Shown here in pieces: positions 1 to 7,531 of a stretch of DNA of 16,936 nucleotides (positions are counted from its first letter, which is position 1; the number at the start of each line of letters is the position of its first letter). Position numbers and translations under genes: made by a program. Below the pieces are notes generated by a model that did no database searches, was not told the origin of the DNA, and saw only the letters and a program-made list of their open reading frames with translations. Source of the DNA: Gammaproteobacteria bacterium (GTDB lineage: Bacteria; Pseudomonadota; Gammaproteobacteria; Chromatiales; Chromatiaceae); contig JADGBD010000009.1 in the NCBI GenBank assembly GCA_015231665.1, positions 2,893 to 19,828 on the forward strand. The letters are read 5' to 3'.

Positions 1-19
1 AGCCCCATGCTCGAGCCGA

Positions 20-53
20 GCATAAAAAAAGGGGCCCGGAGGCCCCTTTATGC
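20..53 (-). terminator. Intrinsic terminator of the porin gene
   Basis: Read on the minus strand this is a perfect 9-bp stem (AAAGGGGCC / GGCCCCTTT) with a TCCG loop, followed by a run of seven T, and GCAT/ATGC arms extend the pairing. It starts 24 bases after the porin stop codon. The GC-rich stem plus T-run is the standard Rho-independent form. Confidence 0.92.
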
Positions 54-76
54 TCTCTTATGAGAATCGCGTCACA

Positions 77-1135
77 TTAGAACTTGTGAACGATACCGAA
101 GGAGAGGCCGTCTGCATCACCGGAACACTGGTTGGAAGTAGCTGCGGTAACCGCATCAGCACAGTACAGGGTTCCATTGGTACCAGCAACGCCAGCAGCA
201 CCGGTGTTATCTAGCTGTGTGTACAGAGCGTAAACCTTGGTGCGCTTGCTCAGCTTGTGATCCATACCGATGGCCCAGTAATCCCAATCGCGGGTGGTTC
301 CGGTACCGTCTTTATCACCGTACTGGACTTTGAAGACGTTGTTACCCATGGCATAGCTGGCATTCAGGATCAGGTTCTTGGAGTCAATATCACCAACGAC
401 ATCACTGTCGATGTCTTCATAGACCAAGCCTGCAGTGAAACCATTGGCCTTATAGCCGAGACCGACCTTCCAGGCGTTAGCATCACGAGCACCACCGATC
501 AGGTTAGCAGTCTCATGGTCTTCGTATGCCAGAGAGGCAAACAGAGGACCATTGGAGTACATGGCAGCCAAGCTGATTGCACCAGTATTATCGGGAGCGG
601 CACCCGCTTCATCATTCAGGAACTGAACCCAAGCAGCGGAGACGGTTAGTCCGTTCATGTTCGGCGAGATGTACGCAACCGTCTGCGGAACGCGCTCATC
701 GAAATCAACGGATGCGTCGCGGAAATTACCAATCACGATGTTGTAATCAGCCAAGGTATCGCCAAACAGATCCAGGGAACCGCTGGAGATCTTGTAAGGT
801 GTGTCGTGACGACCCATCAGCACGGTACCGAAGTCACCAGAAAGACCTACATAGGTATTGCGGCTGCCAACATTTCCGTTCACACCAGATTCGATCTTGA
901 AGATGGCCTTCAAGCCGTTACCCAGATCTTCGGATCCCTTGACGCCGAGGCGGCTGGCTCGGTTGTTGAACATGTTGCCGGTGGCCCAGTCGCTGTCATC
1001 AACAACACCGGCGGTGTTGGTATCAACGTAGTCCAGGCTGGCGTGCATCTGACCGTAGATGGTGATGTCCTGTGCCTGGGCAGCGGTAGCGCCCATGGCC
1101 GCCGCTATGGCGAGGTGAAGAAGTTTCTTGTTCAT
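77..1135 (-). CDS. Gram-negative general porin (outer-membrane beta-barrel)
   Basis: The 352-residue product is a trimeric-type outer-membrane porin that lets small hydrophilic solutes pass. Residues 1-22 form a classical signal peptide: MNKK, a hydrophobic stretch, then cleavage after AQA. The mature start (QDITIYGQMHASLDY) is the usual first strand of the general bacterial porin family. The rest alternates short beta-strands and Gly/Asn/Asp-rich turns, and the protein ends in Phe (GIVHKF), the signal for barrel assembly by BAM. A GGAG ribosome site (1144-1147) supports this ATG. The gene is a single-gene unit with its own promoter and terminator. Its base composition is less GC-rich than its neighbours, as is common for highly expressed porins. 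Substrate preference cannot be read from the sequence. Confidence 0.93.
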   Translation of the reverse strand: MNKKLLHLAIAAAMGATAAQAQDITIYGQMHASLDYVDTNTAGVVDDSDWATGNMFNNRASRLGVKGSEDLGNGLKAIFKIESGVNGNVGSRNTYVGLSGDFGTVLMGRHDTPYKISSGSLDLFGDTLADYNIVIGNFRDASVDFDERVPQTVAYISPNMNGLTVSAAWVQFLNDEAGAAPDNTGAISLAAMYSNGPLFASLAYEDHETANLIGGARDANAWKVGLGYKANGFTAGLVYEDIDSDVVGDIDSKNLILNASYAMGNNVFKVQYGDKDGTGTTRDWDYWAIGMDHKLSKRTKVYALYTQLDNTGAAGVAGTNGTLYCADAVTAATSNQCSGDADGLSFGIVHKF

Positions 1136-1197
1136 CGAGATTGCTCCAATTGGTTAAAAAGTAAGAGAGGGTTGCATGTAGGATTCTCTCGAGCGCA

Positions 1198-1225
1198 ATG
1201 GTAGCAATGATTTTCTTTTTTGCAA
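1198..1225 (-). promoter_or_regulatory. Candidate sigma-70 promoter of the porin
   Basis: On the minus strand TTGCAA (1220-1225) is followed, after a 16-base spacer, by TACCAT (1198-1203). A TG one base upstream of the -10 gives an extended -10 element (TGCTACCAT). This would place the transcript start near 1191, leaving a leader of about 55 bases before the ATG. The surroundings are AT-rich. The hexamers match the consensus imperfectly, so this is a prediction. Confidence 0.55.
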
Positions 1226-1388
1226 CAGCTAAGTGTATGTTTTATAAATGTAAAAAAACAGTAACAAAGAAAGCGTATCAAAAACACAACAAACTGGTTG
1301 CCCTGAAGCCGGCTTGCTGAAAGAAAATTCACCGCATGCCAACGGCTTAGCCGGGAAAGCGGGTTCGATTGGGCGGTGAAGAAAAAAC

Positions 1389-1402
1389 CTGATAAATATC
1401 AA
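1389..1402. promoter_or_regulatory. FNR/DNR-type binding palindrome
   Basis: The sequence CTGAT-AAAT-ATCAA matches the FNR-family consensus TTGAT-N4-ATCAA at nine of ten defined positions. It lies 254 bases upstream of the porin start and about 190 bases upstream of the predicted porin -10, too far to act as a class II site there. The window encodes a matching type of regulator at 12408-13142. Whether it controls the porin from a distance, an unseen promoter or a small RNA is not settled. Confidence 0.5.
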
Positions 1403-1519
1403 TCAGAAACATTGCTGTAATTTAGCTGTAACAACTGAGCGCACAAAACTGGGCTCGGATGGCTTTTATGACAGGCAGAAAGCCAAGGGCATGGGGAAAA
1501 ATGACGCAGAGGCCGGCGA

Positions 1520-1552
1520 AATCCCAGGTCCAGCTCAAGCTGACCTGGGATT
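1520..1552. terminator. Long stem-loop, possible terminator
   Basis: AATCCCAGGTC (1520-1530) and GACCTGGGATT (1542-1552) form a perfect 11-bp inverted repeat, and AGCT/AGCT inside the loop can extend it. It lies about 130 bases beyond the pmbA stop, so it could end the nitrilase-tldD-pmbA transcript. Neither side has a strong T-run (GGATTT on minus, AAATTTT eight bases further on plus), so a standard terminator is only possible. Confidence 0.45.
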
Positions 1553-1678
1553 GGTGGTAAATTTTGATCTGAAATCCATCAGGCAGGGAGGACCGAGCAG
1601 GCGCTCGGAGCTCCCAGGGTGATAGGCACCGACCAAGGCTGATTCGCTAAGGCTCCAAGAGCCATAAGTCCAGGACTT

Positions 1679-3061
1679 TCACTCCCCGGCGATGGTCATC
1701 TGGCCGATGAGCCAGGAGCCGGTGCGGGTGCTGCCGGGGAGTTGGTTGTCCGAGCCTACGGCAATCAGATTGAGGTACATGTCGCGGAGGTTGCCGGCGA
1801 TGGTGATTTCTTCCACCGGATGGGCGATCTCGCCGTTTTCCACCCAGAACCCGGCTGCCCCTCGGGAGTAGTCGCCGGTGACCCGGTTGACGCCCTGGCC
1901 CATCATTTCGGTGACCAGCAGGCCGGTGCCCATTTCGCGCATCAGCCCGGCCAGGTCCAGCTCGCCGCTTTTAATGGCAAGATTGTGCACACCGCCGGCA
2001 TTGGCGGTGGTCTGCATGCCCAGCTTGCGTGCGGCGTAGCTGTCGAGCACGTAGCTTTGCAGCACGCCGCCCTCCACCAGGGCCTTGGCGCGGGTGGCCA
2101 CGCCCTCGTTGTCGAAGGGGGCGCTGCCCAGCCCGCGTGGCTGCAAGGGGTCTTCCTCGATCTGGACGAACTCGGGGAAGATGGGGCGGCCGAGATGATC
2201 GAGCAGAAAGCTGGCTTTGCGGTAGAGGGCGCCGCCGCTGATGGCGCCGGTCAGGCTGCGCAGCAGGCCGCTGGCCACCTCGGCGCGGAAGATCACCGGC
2301 GCCTGGCGGGTACTCAGGCTGCGCGCGCCGAGGCGGGCGAGGGTGCGCTCGGCAGCGGTGATGCCGATCTGGCGCGGGCTGTCCAGGCCCTGGCCCTGGC
2401 GATCGACGCTGTACCAATAGTCCCGCTGCATGCCTGACTCGTCCTCGGCCACCACCGCGCAGCTCAGGGAGTGGCGGGAGAAGGGATAGCCGCCGATGAA
2501 GCCGTGGCTGTTGCCGTAGATATGGACGCCGCTGCCGCTGTTGAGGCTGGCCCCTTCGGAGTTGCTGATGCGCGAATCATGGCCGCGGGCGGCGTCCTCG
2601 CACTCCAGGCAGAGGGCGCTGGCCTGGGCCACATCCAGGCTCCAGGGGTGGTAGAGGTCCAGGTCCGGCGGCTGGCGGGCCATCAGCTCGGCCTCGGCCA
2701 GACCGGCGTAGGGGTCTTCGGTGGTGAAGCGGGCGATGTCGCAGGCAGCGCGCACCGTCTCGCGGATGGCCTGGGGACTGAAGTCGGAGGTGCTGGCGGA
2801 GCCCTTGCGCTGACCGAAATAGACGCTGATGCCCAGCGAGTTGTCGCGGGTGTGCTCGACGGTCTCCAGCTCACCTAGTCGGACATTGACCGCCAGACCG
2901 GCATCCTGGCTGGCGCCGGCCTCGGCGGCGCTGGCGCCCATGTCCTTGGCGATCTTGAGCAGGTCCTCGACGATCTGCTGTATCCGCGCCTGTTGTTCCG
3001 TCATGCTAATGTCGGTGCTGATGTCGTTGCTGATTGCGTGGCTGGCGGCTGACTTAGGCAT
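1679..3061 (-). CDS. pmbA: PmbA/TldE, non-metal subunit of the TldD-TldE peptidase
   Basis: The product has 460 residues (E. coli PmbA has 450). PmbA (TldE) pairs with TldD to form a cytoplasmic peptidase that in E. coli matures microcin B17 and breaks down the CcdA antitoxin and unfolded peptides. It carries the family fold but no HExxxH motif, as expected for this subunit. Visible family blocks include [17 protein letters not shown] near the N-terminus, [17 protein letters not shown] in the middle and [17 protein letters not shown] near the C-terminus. The frame is open upstream for another 38 codons, but those overlap tldD. The chosen ATG sits in ATGCCTAA, overlapping the tldD stop by eight bases, with a strong GGGAGG site at 3067-3072. 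A later ATG at 3004 lacks a ribosome site. The overlap points to translational coupling and balanced subunits. Confidence 0.95.
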   Translation of the reverse strand: MPKSAASHAISNDISTDISMTEQQARIQQIVEDLLKIAKDMGASAAEAGASQDAGLAVNVRLGELETVEHTRDNSLGISVYFGQRKGSASTSDFSPQAIRETVRAACDIARFTTEDPYAGLAEAELMARQPPDLDLYHPWSLDVAQASALCLECEDAARGHDSRISNSEGASLNSGSGVHIYGNSHGFIGGYPFSRHSLSCAVVAEDESGMQRDYWYSVDRQGQGLDSPRQIGITAAERTLARLGARSLSTRQAPVIFRAEVASGLLRSLTGAISGGALYRKASFLLDHLGRPIFPEFVQIEEDPLQPRGLGSAPFDNEGVATRAKALVEGGVLQSYVLDSYAARKLGMQTTANAGGVHNLAIKSGELDLAGLMREMGTGLLVTEMMGQGVNRVTGDYSRGAAGFWVENGEIAHPVEEITIAGNLRDMYLNLIAVGSDNQLPGSTRTGSWLIGQMTIAGE

Positions 3062-4499
3062 GGGTGCCTCCCACGGTGAGCTGTTCGATGCGCAGGGTCG
3101 GCTGGCCGACCCCCACCGGCACGCTTTGGCCGTCCTTGCCGCAGACGCCAACCCCCATGTCCAGCTGCAGGTCATTGCCGACCCGGCTGATGCGGGTCAT
3201 TACCTCGGGGCCGTTGCCGATCAGGGTCGCGCCCTTGACCGCCGCGCCGAGCTTGCCGTTTTCGATCAGATAGGCCTCGTTGGCGGAGAAGACGAACTTG
3301 CCTGAGGTGATGTCCACCTGACCGCCACCGAAGTTGACCGCATAAAGGCCTTTTTGCACCGAGGCGATGATTTCTTCGGGGTCGTCCTGTCCCGGCTCCA
3401 TGTAGGTGTTGGTCATCCGCGGCATGGGCAGGTGGGCGTAGGACTCGCGCCGGCCGTTGCCGGTGGGTGCCACGCCCATCAGCTTGGCGTTGTGCCGGTC
3501 CTGCAGGTAGCCCTTGAGCACGCCCTTTTCGATCAATACCGTGCGCTGGGTCTCGGTGCCCTCGTCGTCCAGGCTGAGGGAGCCACGGCGGCCGGGCAGG
3601 GCGCCGTTGTCCACCACGGTGCAGAGCTCGGAGGCGACCTTCTGGCCGATGCGGCCGCTGAAGGCGGAGGTGCCCTTGCGGTTGAAGTCACCCTCCAGGC
3701 CGTGGCCTACCGCCTCGTGCAGCAGCACGCCGGGCCAGCCGGGGGCGAGGACCACGGTCATGCTGCCGGCGGGAGCGTCCACCGCATCCAGGTTGACCAG
3801 GGCCTGATGCACCGCCTTCTGGCTCAGCTGCAGCCAGAAGTCATCGGCCAGCAATAGGTTCAGATCGGCGCGGCCACCGCCACCGCAGCTGCCTTGCTCG
3901 CGCCGGCCCTGGTGCTCGGCGATGACGCTGACATTCATCCGCACCATGGGCCGCACATCGGCGCTGAGGCGGCCCTGATCGTCGAGGATCAGCACCGTAT
4001 CCAGCACCGCCACCAGGCTGGCGATGACCTGTTCCACCCGCGGGTCCTGGGCGCGGGCGGCTTGATCCACCCGCTGCAGCAGGGCGATCTTGTCCTCCCG
4101 GCTGAGGCTGGCCAGCGGGTCCAGGGCCGGGTAGAGGGCGCGCACCGGCTGCTGCCGGGCGATGGCGATCTGGCCCTCGGCGCCATCGCGGACAATACCG
4201 GCGGCGGCCGAGGCGGCCTGCATCAGCGCCGCCGGGCTGAGCTCGTCGGAGTAGGCAAAGCCGGTGCGCTCACCGCTCACCGCGCGCAGGCCAACGCCCT
4301 GCTCGATGCTGAAATTGCCCTCTTTGATGATGCCGTCCTCCAGCACCCAGGACTCCAGCTTGGCGTGCTGGAAGTAAAGATCGGCCAGATCGACCCCGGG
4401 CCGGCACAGGCGGCTGAGGGCAGCGTCGAGGTGGTGCAACTGCAGCCCGGTCGGCTCAAGAATGGCGGTCTGGGCTTGGGAGATGAGATCAGTGGTCAT
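3054..4499 (-). CDS. tldD: TldD, zinc metallopeptidase subunit
   Basis: The product has 481 residues, the same length as E. coli TldD. It is the metal-bearing subunit of the TldD/TldE(PmbA) peptidase, which threads and cuts unfolded peptides in the cytoplasm. The zinc motif HEAVGH lies at residues 261-266 ([14 protein letters not shown]). A cysteine at residue 453 in [10 protein letters not shown] matches the third zinc ligand known for the E. coli protein (Cys454). The ATG at 4499 is preceded by a weak GGAAA ribosome site. It lies upstream of pmbA with an eight-base overlap and downstream of the nitrilase-like gene, the order seen in many gamma- and betaproteobacteria. The 296-base gap to the nitrilase gene contains repeats, so tldD may have its own promoter. 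No damage to the frame is visible. Confidence 0.96.
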   Translation of the reverse strand: MTTDLISQAQTAILEPTGLQLHHLDAALSRLCRPGVDLADLYFQHAKLESWVLEDGIIKEGNFSIEQGVGLRAVSGERTGFAYSDELSPAALMQAASAAAGIVRDGAEGQIAIARQQPVRALYPALDPLASLSREDKIALLQRVDQAARAQDPRVEQVIASLVAVLDTVLILDDQGRLSADVRPMVRMNVSVIAEHQGRREQGSCGGGGRADLNLLLADDFWLQLSQKAVHQALVNLDAVDAPAGSMTVVLAPGWPGVLLHEAVGHGLEGDFNRKGTSAFSGRIGQKVASELCTVVDNGALPGRRGSLSLDDEGTETQRTVLIEKGVLKGYLQDRHNAKLMGVAPTGNGRRESYAHLPMPRMTNTYMEPGQDDPEEIIASVQKGLYAVNFGGGQVDITSGKFVFSANEAYLIENGKLGAAVKGATLIGNGPEVMTRISRVGNDLQLDMGVGVCGKDGQSVPVGVGQPTLRIEQLTVGGTHA

Positions 4500-4535
4500 G
4501 GGTTTCCGTCAAAGTGGAGAATTCGGTAAGTATAA

Positions 4536-4573
4536 GGACGCAGAGGACGCGGAGAAGCGCAGAGCACGCAGAG
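4536..4573 (+). repeat. 38-bp dispersed spacer repeat, copy A
   Basis: The copy begins GGACGCAGAGGACGC and ends CACGCAGAG. It aligns without gaps to copies at 6938-6975 (34 of 38 identical) and 11228-11265. The unit is built from repeated ACGCAGAG/GCGCAGAG octamers. Confidence 0.85.
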
Positions 4574-4631
4574 TTTGATTTGTGTTTTTCACGCAATGTT
4601 TAACTCAGCGATCTCCGCATCCTAAATTTTT

Positions 4632-4822
4632 ACTGCTGGCTGCTGAAGGCTTGCAGCTACCCTTGCCCTCAGCGGTTGTTTAGTACTGTAGCCCGGATGA
4701 TGTGCGGAGAATCCGGGATTGCCGCAGGGTTTGGCCTCCCCGGATTCCGCTACGCTGCATCCGGGCTACAACTGCTGATGGCTGGCCACTGACCGCTACC
4801 CCTGCCGACAACGGTTGTTCAG
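4632..4822. repeat. Degenerate 52-bp direct repeats flanking the REP pair
   Basis: Copy 1 (4632-4683) and copy 2 (4771-4822) align without gaps over 52 bases, about 37 identical, with a 28-base core at 23 of 28. Copy 2 contains the last codons and stop of the nitrilase-like gene. In copy 1 the corresponding codons read Leu-Asn-Asn-Arg, then a stop, then Gly-Gln-Gly-stop. The REP pair fills the space between the two copies exactly. Confidence 0.6.
4688..4769. repeat. Inverted pair of REP-like palindromes (REPIN-like)
   Basis: Unit 1 (4688-4717, plus) and unit 2 (4739-4769, minus) each start with GTAG followed by a CCCGGAT...ATCCGGG palindrome. The units face each other across 21 bases, so the whole element has outer ends GTAGCCCGGAT and ATCCGGGCTAC. 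GTAG directly before an imperfect palindrome is the hallmark of REP sequences mobilised by RAYT (Y1 HUH-type) transposases, and an inverted doublet of about 80-100 bases is the known REPIN arrangement. No RAYT gene is in the window. Confidence 0.8.
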
Positions 4823-5620
4823 CGCCGGCAACTGTTTGCGCGTGGCCTGCAGGTAGTCGAGATCCAACGCAGCCAGAACCAAGCCGGGGCTGGTTTCGGC
4901 CTCGCCCAGCACCTTGCCCCAGGGATCGACGATCATGCTGTGGCCGTGGGTCTGGCGGCCGCTCTTGTGATAGCCGCCCTGGGCGGCGGCGGCCAGATAG
5001 CTGAGGTTCTCGATCGCCCGCGCCCGCAGCAGCACCTGCCAGTGGGCCTTGCCGGTGATCTCGGTGAAGGCCGCCGGCAGGGCGAAGAAGTCGCACGCGG
5101 GCGACATCAGGCGGCGAAACAGCTCGGGAAAGCGCAGGTCGTAGCACACTGCCACGCCCATCCGGCCGAAGGGTGTGTCCAGCCACAGGGGCTGGTCGCC
5201 CGGCTCGAACACCCGGGATTCCTGATAGACCTCGTCGCCGAAGAGTTCGGCGTCGAACAGGTGGATCTTGTCGTAGCGGCCCACCCGCTCGCCCTTGTCG
5301 TTGAAGATCAGGCAGGCGGCGCGCAGGCGCTCGCTGTGCGCGGAGCGCAGGGGCAGGGTGCCGCCCACCAGCCAGATGCCGTGACGCCGGGCCATGTCGG
5401 CAAGAAAACCCTGAATCGGGCCATTGCACTCGGTCTCGGCGACATCGAATTGCTCATCGTCCTTGCGCCCCATGAAGGCGAAGGTTTCTGGCAGTACCGC
5501 CAGGCGTGCGCCTTGCGCGGCGGCCTCCGCCAGCAGGCGTTCCACCTGCAGCAGATTGGCTTCCACCTGGGGTCCGCTGGCCAGTTGCAGGGCAGCGATA
5601 ATGGGTTTTTCTCGGCTCAT
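4796..5620 (-). CDS. Carbon-nitrogen hydrolase, Nit1/YbeM-like amidase
   Basis: The 274-residue nitrilase-superfamily enzyme shows the Glu-Lys-Cys triad in the expected places: E45 in LPETF, K118 in YDKIHLFD and C159 in [11 protein letters not shown]. The closest known group by motif is Nit1/Nit2/YbeM, whose best-studied role is removing the amide from deaminated glutathione, a metabolite-repair step in the cytoplasm. That substrate is inferred from family resemblance only. The gene sits upstream of tldD-pmbA on the same strand, a conserved neighbourhood in gammaproteobacteria. The ATG at 5620 gives the standard N-terminus ([12 protein letters not shown]), but its ribosome site is weak (GAG). 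The last codons are duplicated downstream next to a REP pair, so the C-terminal tail (NNRCRQG) may have been altered by that event. Confidence 0.9.
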   Translation of the reverse strand: MSREKPIIAALQLASGPQVEANLLQVERLLAEAAAQGARLAVLPETFAFMGRKDDEQFDVAETECNGPIQGFLADMARRHGIWLVGGTLPLRSAHSERLRAACLIFNDKGERVGRYDKIHLFDAELFGDEVYQESRVFEPGDQPLWLDTPFGRMGVAVCYDLRFPELFRRLMSPACDFFALPAAFTEITGKAHWQVLLRARAIENLSYLAAAAQGGYHKSGRQTHGHSMIVDPWGKVLGEAETSPGLVLAALDLDYLQATRKQLPALNNRCRQG

Positions 5621-5826
5621 GGATGCTCATTAAGTTCGGTAACAGGCGGAGCTTAACCCAGTCTGCTGCAGAGGTCACCTGTTGTTGGCGCCATCTGTGG
5701 GAGCCATCTGTCGGCGTGAGAAAGCGAGAGTAATCGAGGGTGCTGGGTCGGCCACCAGGGGCTGACCCCCCAGATCAATTTCGCGCTAAACTATCCGCCG
5801 ACCCGCAACCGGATGGCCCCATCGAG

Positions 5827-6915
5827 ATGACCCAAAAAACCCCGCTCCATTCCAGCCACCTCGGCCTTGGCGCTCGCATGGTGCCCTTTGGCGGCTGGGA
5901 GATGCCGCTGCACTACGGCTCCCAGGTCAGCGAGCATCAGGTGGTGCGCACCGACGCCGGCCTGTTCGATGTCTCCCACATGCGCGTGCTGGATCTCAGC
6001 GGCAGCGATGCCCTGCTGTTCCTGCAAAGCCTGCTGGCGAATGATGTGGCGCGTCTGAAAAAACCGGGCAAGGCGCTCTACAGCTGCATGTTGCGTCCCG
6101 ATGGGGGAGTTCTGGATGACCTGATTTGCTATTTTGTTGCCAAAAATCAGTACCGGATGGTGGTCAATGCCGCCACTGCCGACAAGGACCTGAGCTGGAT
6201 GACCCGCCAGTCCGATGGCTACCGGCTGGAGCTGGTGGCGCGGCGGGAGCTGGCGATGATCGCGGTGCAGGGGCCCAATGCCCGTGCCAAGACCTTGCCT
6301 CTGCTGCCGCCCGGCTTGCGCGAGGCCGCTGGGCTTGAGCCCTTTCACGGCCTCGGCCATGGGGATTGGTTCATCGCCCGAACCGGCTATACCGGAGAGG
6401 ATGGTTTTGAGATCATCTTGCCCCAGTCCCAAGTCGTGGGCCTGTGGGAGCGCTTGATCAAGGCAGGGGTCAGCCCCTGCGGCCTGGGAGCGCGCGACAG
6501 CCTGCGCCTGGAAGCGGGGATGAACCTCTACGGCAACGACATGGATGAGACCATCAGCCCGCTGGAATGCGGCCTGGCCTGGACCGTCGCCTGGGAGCCG
6601 GAGGGGCGCGACTTCATCGGCCGCGAGGCCTTGCAGCGGATTGCTGACAACACCGAGCGGCGCCATTTCACCGGCCTGCTGCTGGAGGATAAAGGTGTAT
6701 TGCGCCAGAGCATGGCCCTGTTCGCCGGCGAGCGGGTGGTAGGTGAGATCACCTCCGGCGGCTTCTCCCCCAGCCTGCAGCGCTCCATCGCCATGGCCCG
6801 GGTCAGCGCCGATGCCGGCGAAGACCTGCAGGTGGAGCTGCGCGGCAAACGCCTGCCCGTGCGCCGGGTCAAGCTGCCCTTTGTGCGCAACGGCAAGGCG
6901 ATGTTTGATTTTTGA
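5827..6915 (+). CDS. gcvT: Aminomethyltransferase, T-protein of the glycine cleavage system
   Basis: The 362-residue product (E. coli GcvT has 364) releases ammonia from the aminomethyl group carried on lipoyl-GcvH and passes the one-carbon unit to tetrahydrofolate, giving 5,10-methylene-THF. Family blocks are clear: MVPFGGWEMPLHYGSQ at the N-terminus, DVSHM, GGVLDDLICYF with the conserved acidic pair at residues 97-98, and TGYTGEDGFEI. The frame is open 29 codons upstream, but family conservation begins at MTQKTPLHSSH, so the ATG at 5827 is preferred although its ribosome site is poor (ATCGAG). It opens the plus-strand gcv cluster and is divergent from the nitrilase gene. A possible weak promoter is CTGACC...TAAACT just upstream. 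I see no glycine riboswitch in the 206-base spacer. Confidence 0.95.
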   Translation: MTQKTPLHSSHLGLGARMVPFGGWEMPLHYGSQVSEHQVVRTDAGLFDVSHMRVLDLSGSDALLFLQSLLANDVARLKKPGKALYSCMLRPDGGVLDDLICYFVAKNQYRMVVNAATADKDLSWMTRQSDGYRLELVARRELAMIAVQGPNARAKTLPLLPPGLREAAGLEPFHGLGHGDWFIARTGYTGEDGFEIILPQSQVVGLWERLIKAGVSPCGLGARDSLRLEAGMNLYGNDMDETISPLECGLAWTVAWEPEGRDFIGREALQRIADNTERRHFTGLLLEDKGVLRQSMALFAGERVVGEITSGGFSPSLQRSIAMARVSADAGEDLQVELRGKRLPVRRVKLPFVRNGKAMFDF

Positions 6916-6937
6916 TCTAGGTTTCGCACACATAATA

Positions 6938-6975
6938 GGACGCAGAGGACGCTAAGGAGCGCAGAGAACGCAGAG
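6938..6975 (+). repeat. 38-bp dispersed spacer repeat, copy B
   Basis: This copy lies between gcvT and gcvH and is identical at 34 of 38 positions to copy A (4536-4573) and at 34 of 38 to copy C (11228-11265), with no gaps. Confidence 0.85.
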
Positions 6976-7052
6976 ATCTAGTTGAGGAGTTGAGTGCCCT
7001 GTGCTCCAAAGATTTCATCGAAACAACCCATTCAACCATCCAGGACATCCGC

Positions 7053-7448
7053 ATGAACGAACTGCCTAATGATCTGAGATACGCCAGCTCCCACGAGTGG
7101 ATTCGCAACGAGGGCGATGGCACTGCCACCGTCGGCATTACCGACCACGCCCAGGCTCAGCTGGGGGATCTGGTGTATATCGAACTGCCCGAGCTGGGCA
7201 GTCAGCTGGAGGCCGGCAAAGAGTGCGCCGTGGTGGAGTCGGTCAAGGCCGCCTCGGACATCTACAGCCCGGTTGGCGGCGAGGTGATTGCGGTCAACGA
7301 GGCCCTGGCCGATGCGCCGGAGACGATCAACGAATCCGCCTTTGCCGATGGCTGGATCTTCCGCCTGCGCATGGCCGACCCGGCGCAGCTGGAAGAGCTG
7401 CTGGATGCCGATGCCTACCAAGAGCTGGTGGACGAAGAGGTGCATTAG
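7053..7448 (+). CDS. gcvH: Glycine cleavage system H protein (lipoyl carrier)
   Basis: The 131-residue product is of normal length for the family. GcvH carries lipoate on a lysine that shuttles the aminomethyl group between the P, T and L proteins. The lipoylation site is K65 in [12 protein letters not shown]. Other conserved blocks are YASSHEWIR near the start, the [20 protein letters not shown] barrel strand and ADGWIFRLR near the end. The frame extends 21 codons upstream, but the ATG at 7053 follows an AGGA site and begins the conserved N-terminus. The gene follows gcvT by 137 bases containing a 38-bp repeat and precedes gcvPA. Lipoate attachment would need LipB/LipA or LplA encoded elsewhere. 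Confidence 0.97.
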   Translation: MNELPNDLRYASSHEWIRNEGDGTATVGITDHAQAQLGDLVYIELPELGSQLEAGKECAVVESVKAASDIYSPVGGEVIAVNEALADAPETINESAFADGWIFRLRMADPAQLEELLDADAYQELVDEEVH

Positions 7449-7449
7449 G

Positions 7450-7477
7450 AGCTGTCAGCTGCCAGCTGCCAGTTGTT
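7450..7477 (+). repeat. Tandem heptamer repeat, four units
   Basis: The units are AGCTGTC, AGCTGCC, AGCTGCC and AGTTGTT, placed head to tail directly after the gcvH stop codon. The first three differ by one base. It may be a slipped-strand microsatellite; no function is apparent. Confidence 0.7.
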
Positions 7478-7484
7478 AGATAGA

Positions 7485-7501
7485 GGGAGGCGAAGCCTCC
7501 C
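7485..7501. repeat. Perfect hairpin between gcvH and gcvPA
   Basis: GGGAGGC and GCCTCCC pair across a GAA loop. No T-run follows, so it is not a standard terminator. It could stabilise or process the gcvH mRNA end, or be another small palindromic repeat. Confidence 0.6.
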
Positions 7502-7531
7502 GAGTCCCGATTCATAATCCAGGATCGTTAG

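Larger units (their letters stand above)
1136..1678. other. 543-base spacer between porin and pmbA
   Basis: I find no convincing gene in this stretch. It contains the porin leader and promoter (to about 1225), an AT-rich tract, an FNR-type palindrome (1389-1402), a long perfect stem-loop (1520-1552) and a small GGCTC/GAGCC hairpin (1651-1663). The only ORF of note (1132-1332, minus) overlaps the porin promoter and has no family resemblance. Confidence 0.6.
4500..4795. other. Repeat-filled spacer between tldD and the nitrilase gene
   Basis: This 296-base stretch holds no gene. In order it contains one copy of the 38-bp spacer repeat (4536-4573), an AT-rich tract, a degenerate copy of the nitrilase gene's 3' end (4632-4683) and a pair of inverted REP-like palindromes (4688-4769). 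Confidence 0.8.

Noticed and set aside
1742..2878. Plus-strand ORFs opposite pmbA (1742-2437, 2471-2878)
   Set aside because: They are Ala/Gly/Val-rich antisense frames of pmbA without a ribosome site or family resemblance.
3062..3175. Upstream start for pmbA adding 38 residues
   Set aside because: The extension overlaps tldD, lacks family conservation, and the downstream ATG has a strong GGGAGG site.
5621..5826. Glycine riboswitch upstream of gcvT
   Set aside because: gcv genes often have one, but I see neither the conserved aptamer core blocks nor a tandem arrangement in this spacer.
5791..6933. Long minus-strand ORF (380 codons) opposite gcvT
   Set aside because: It is the antisense shadow of a well-conserved gcvT in GC-rich DNA, has low-complexity Gln/Gly/His-rich content and matches no family.
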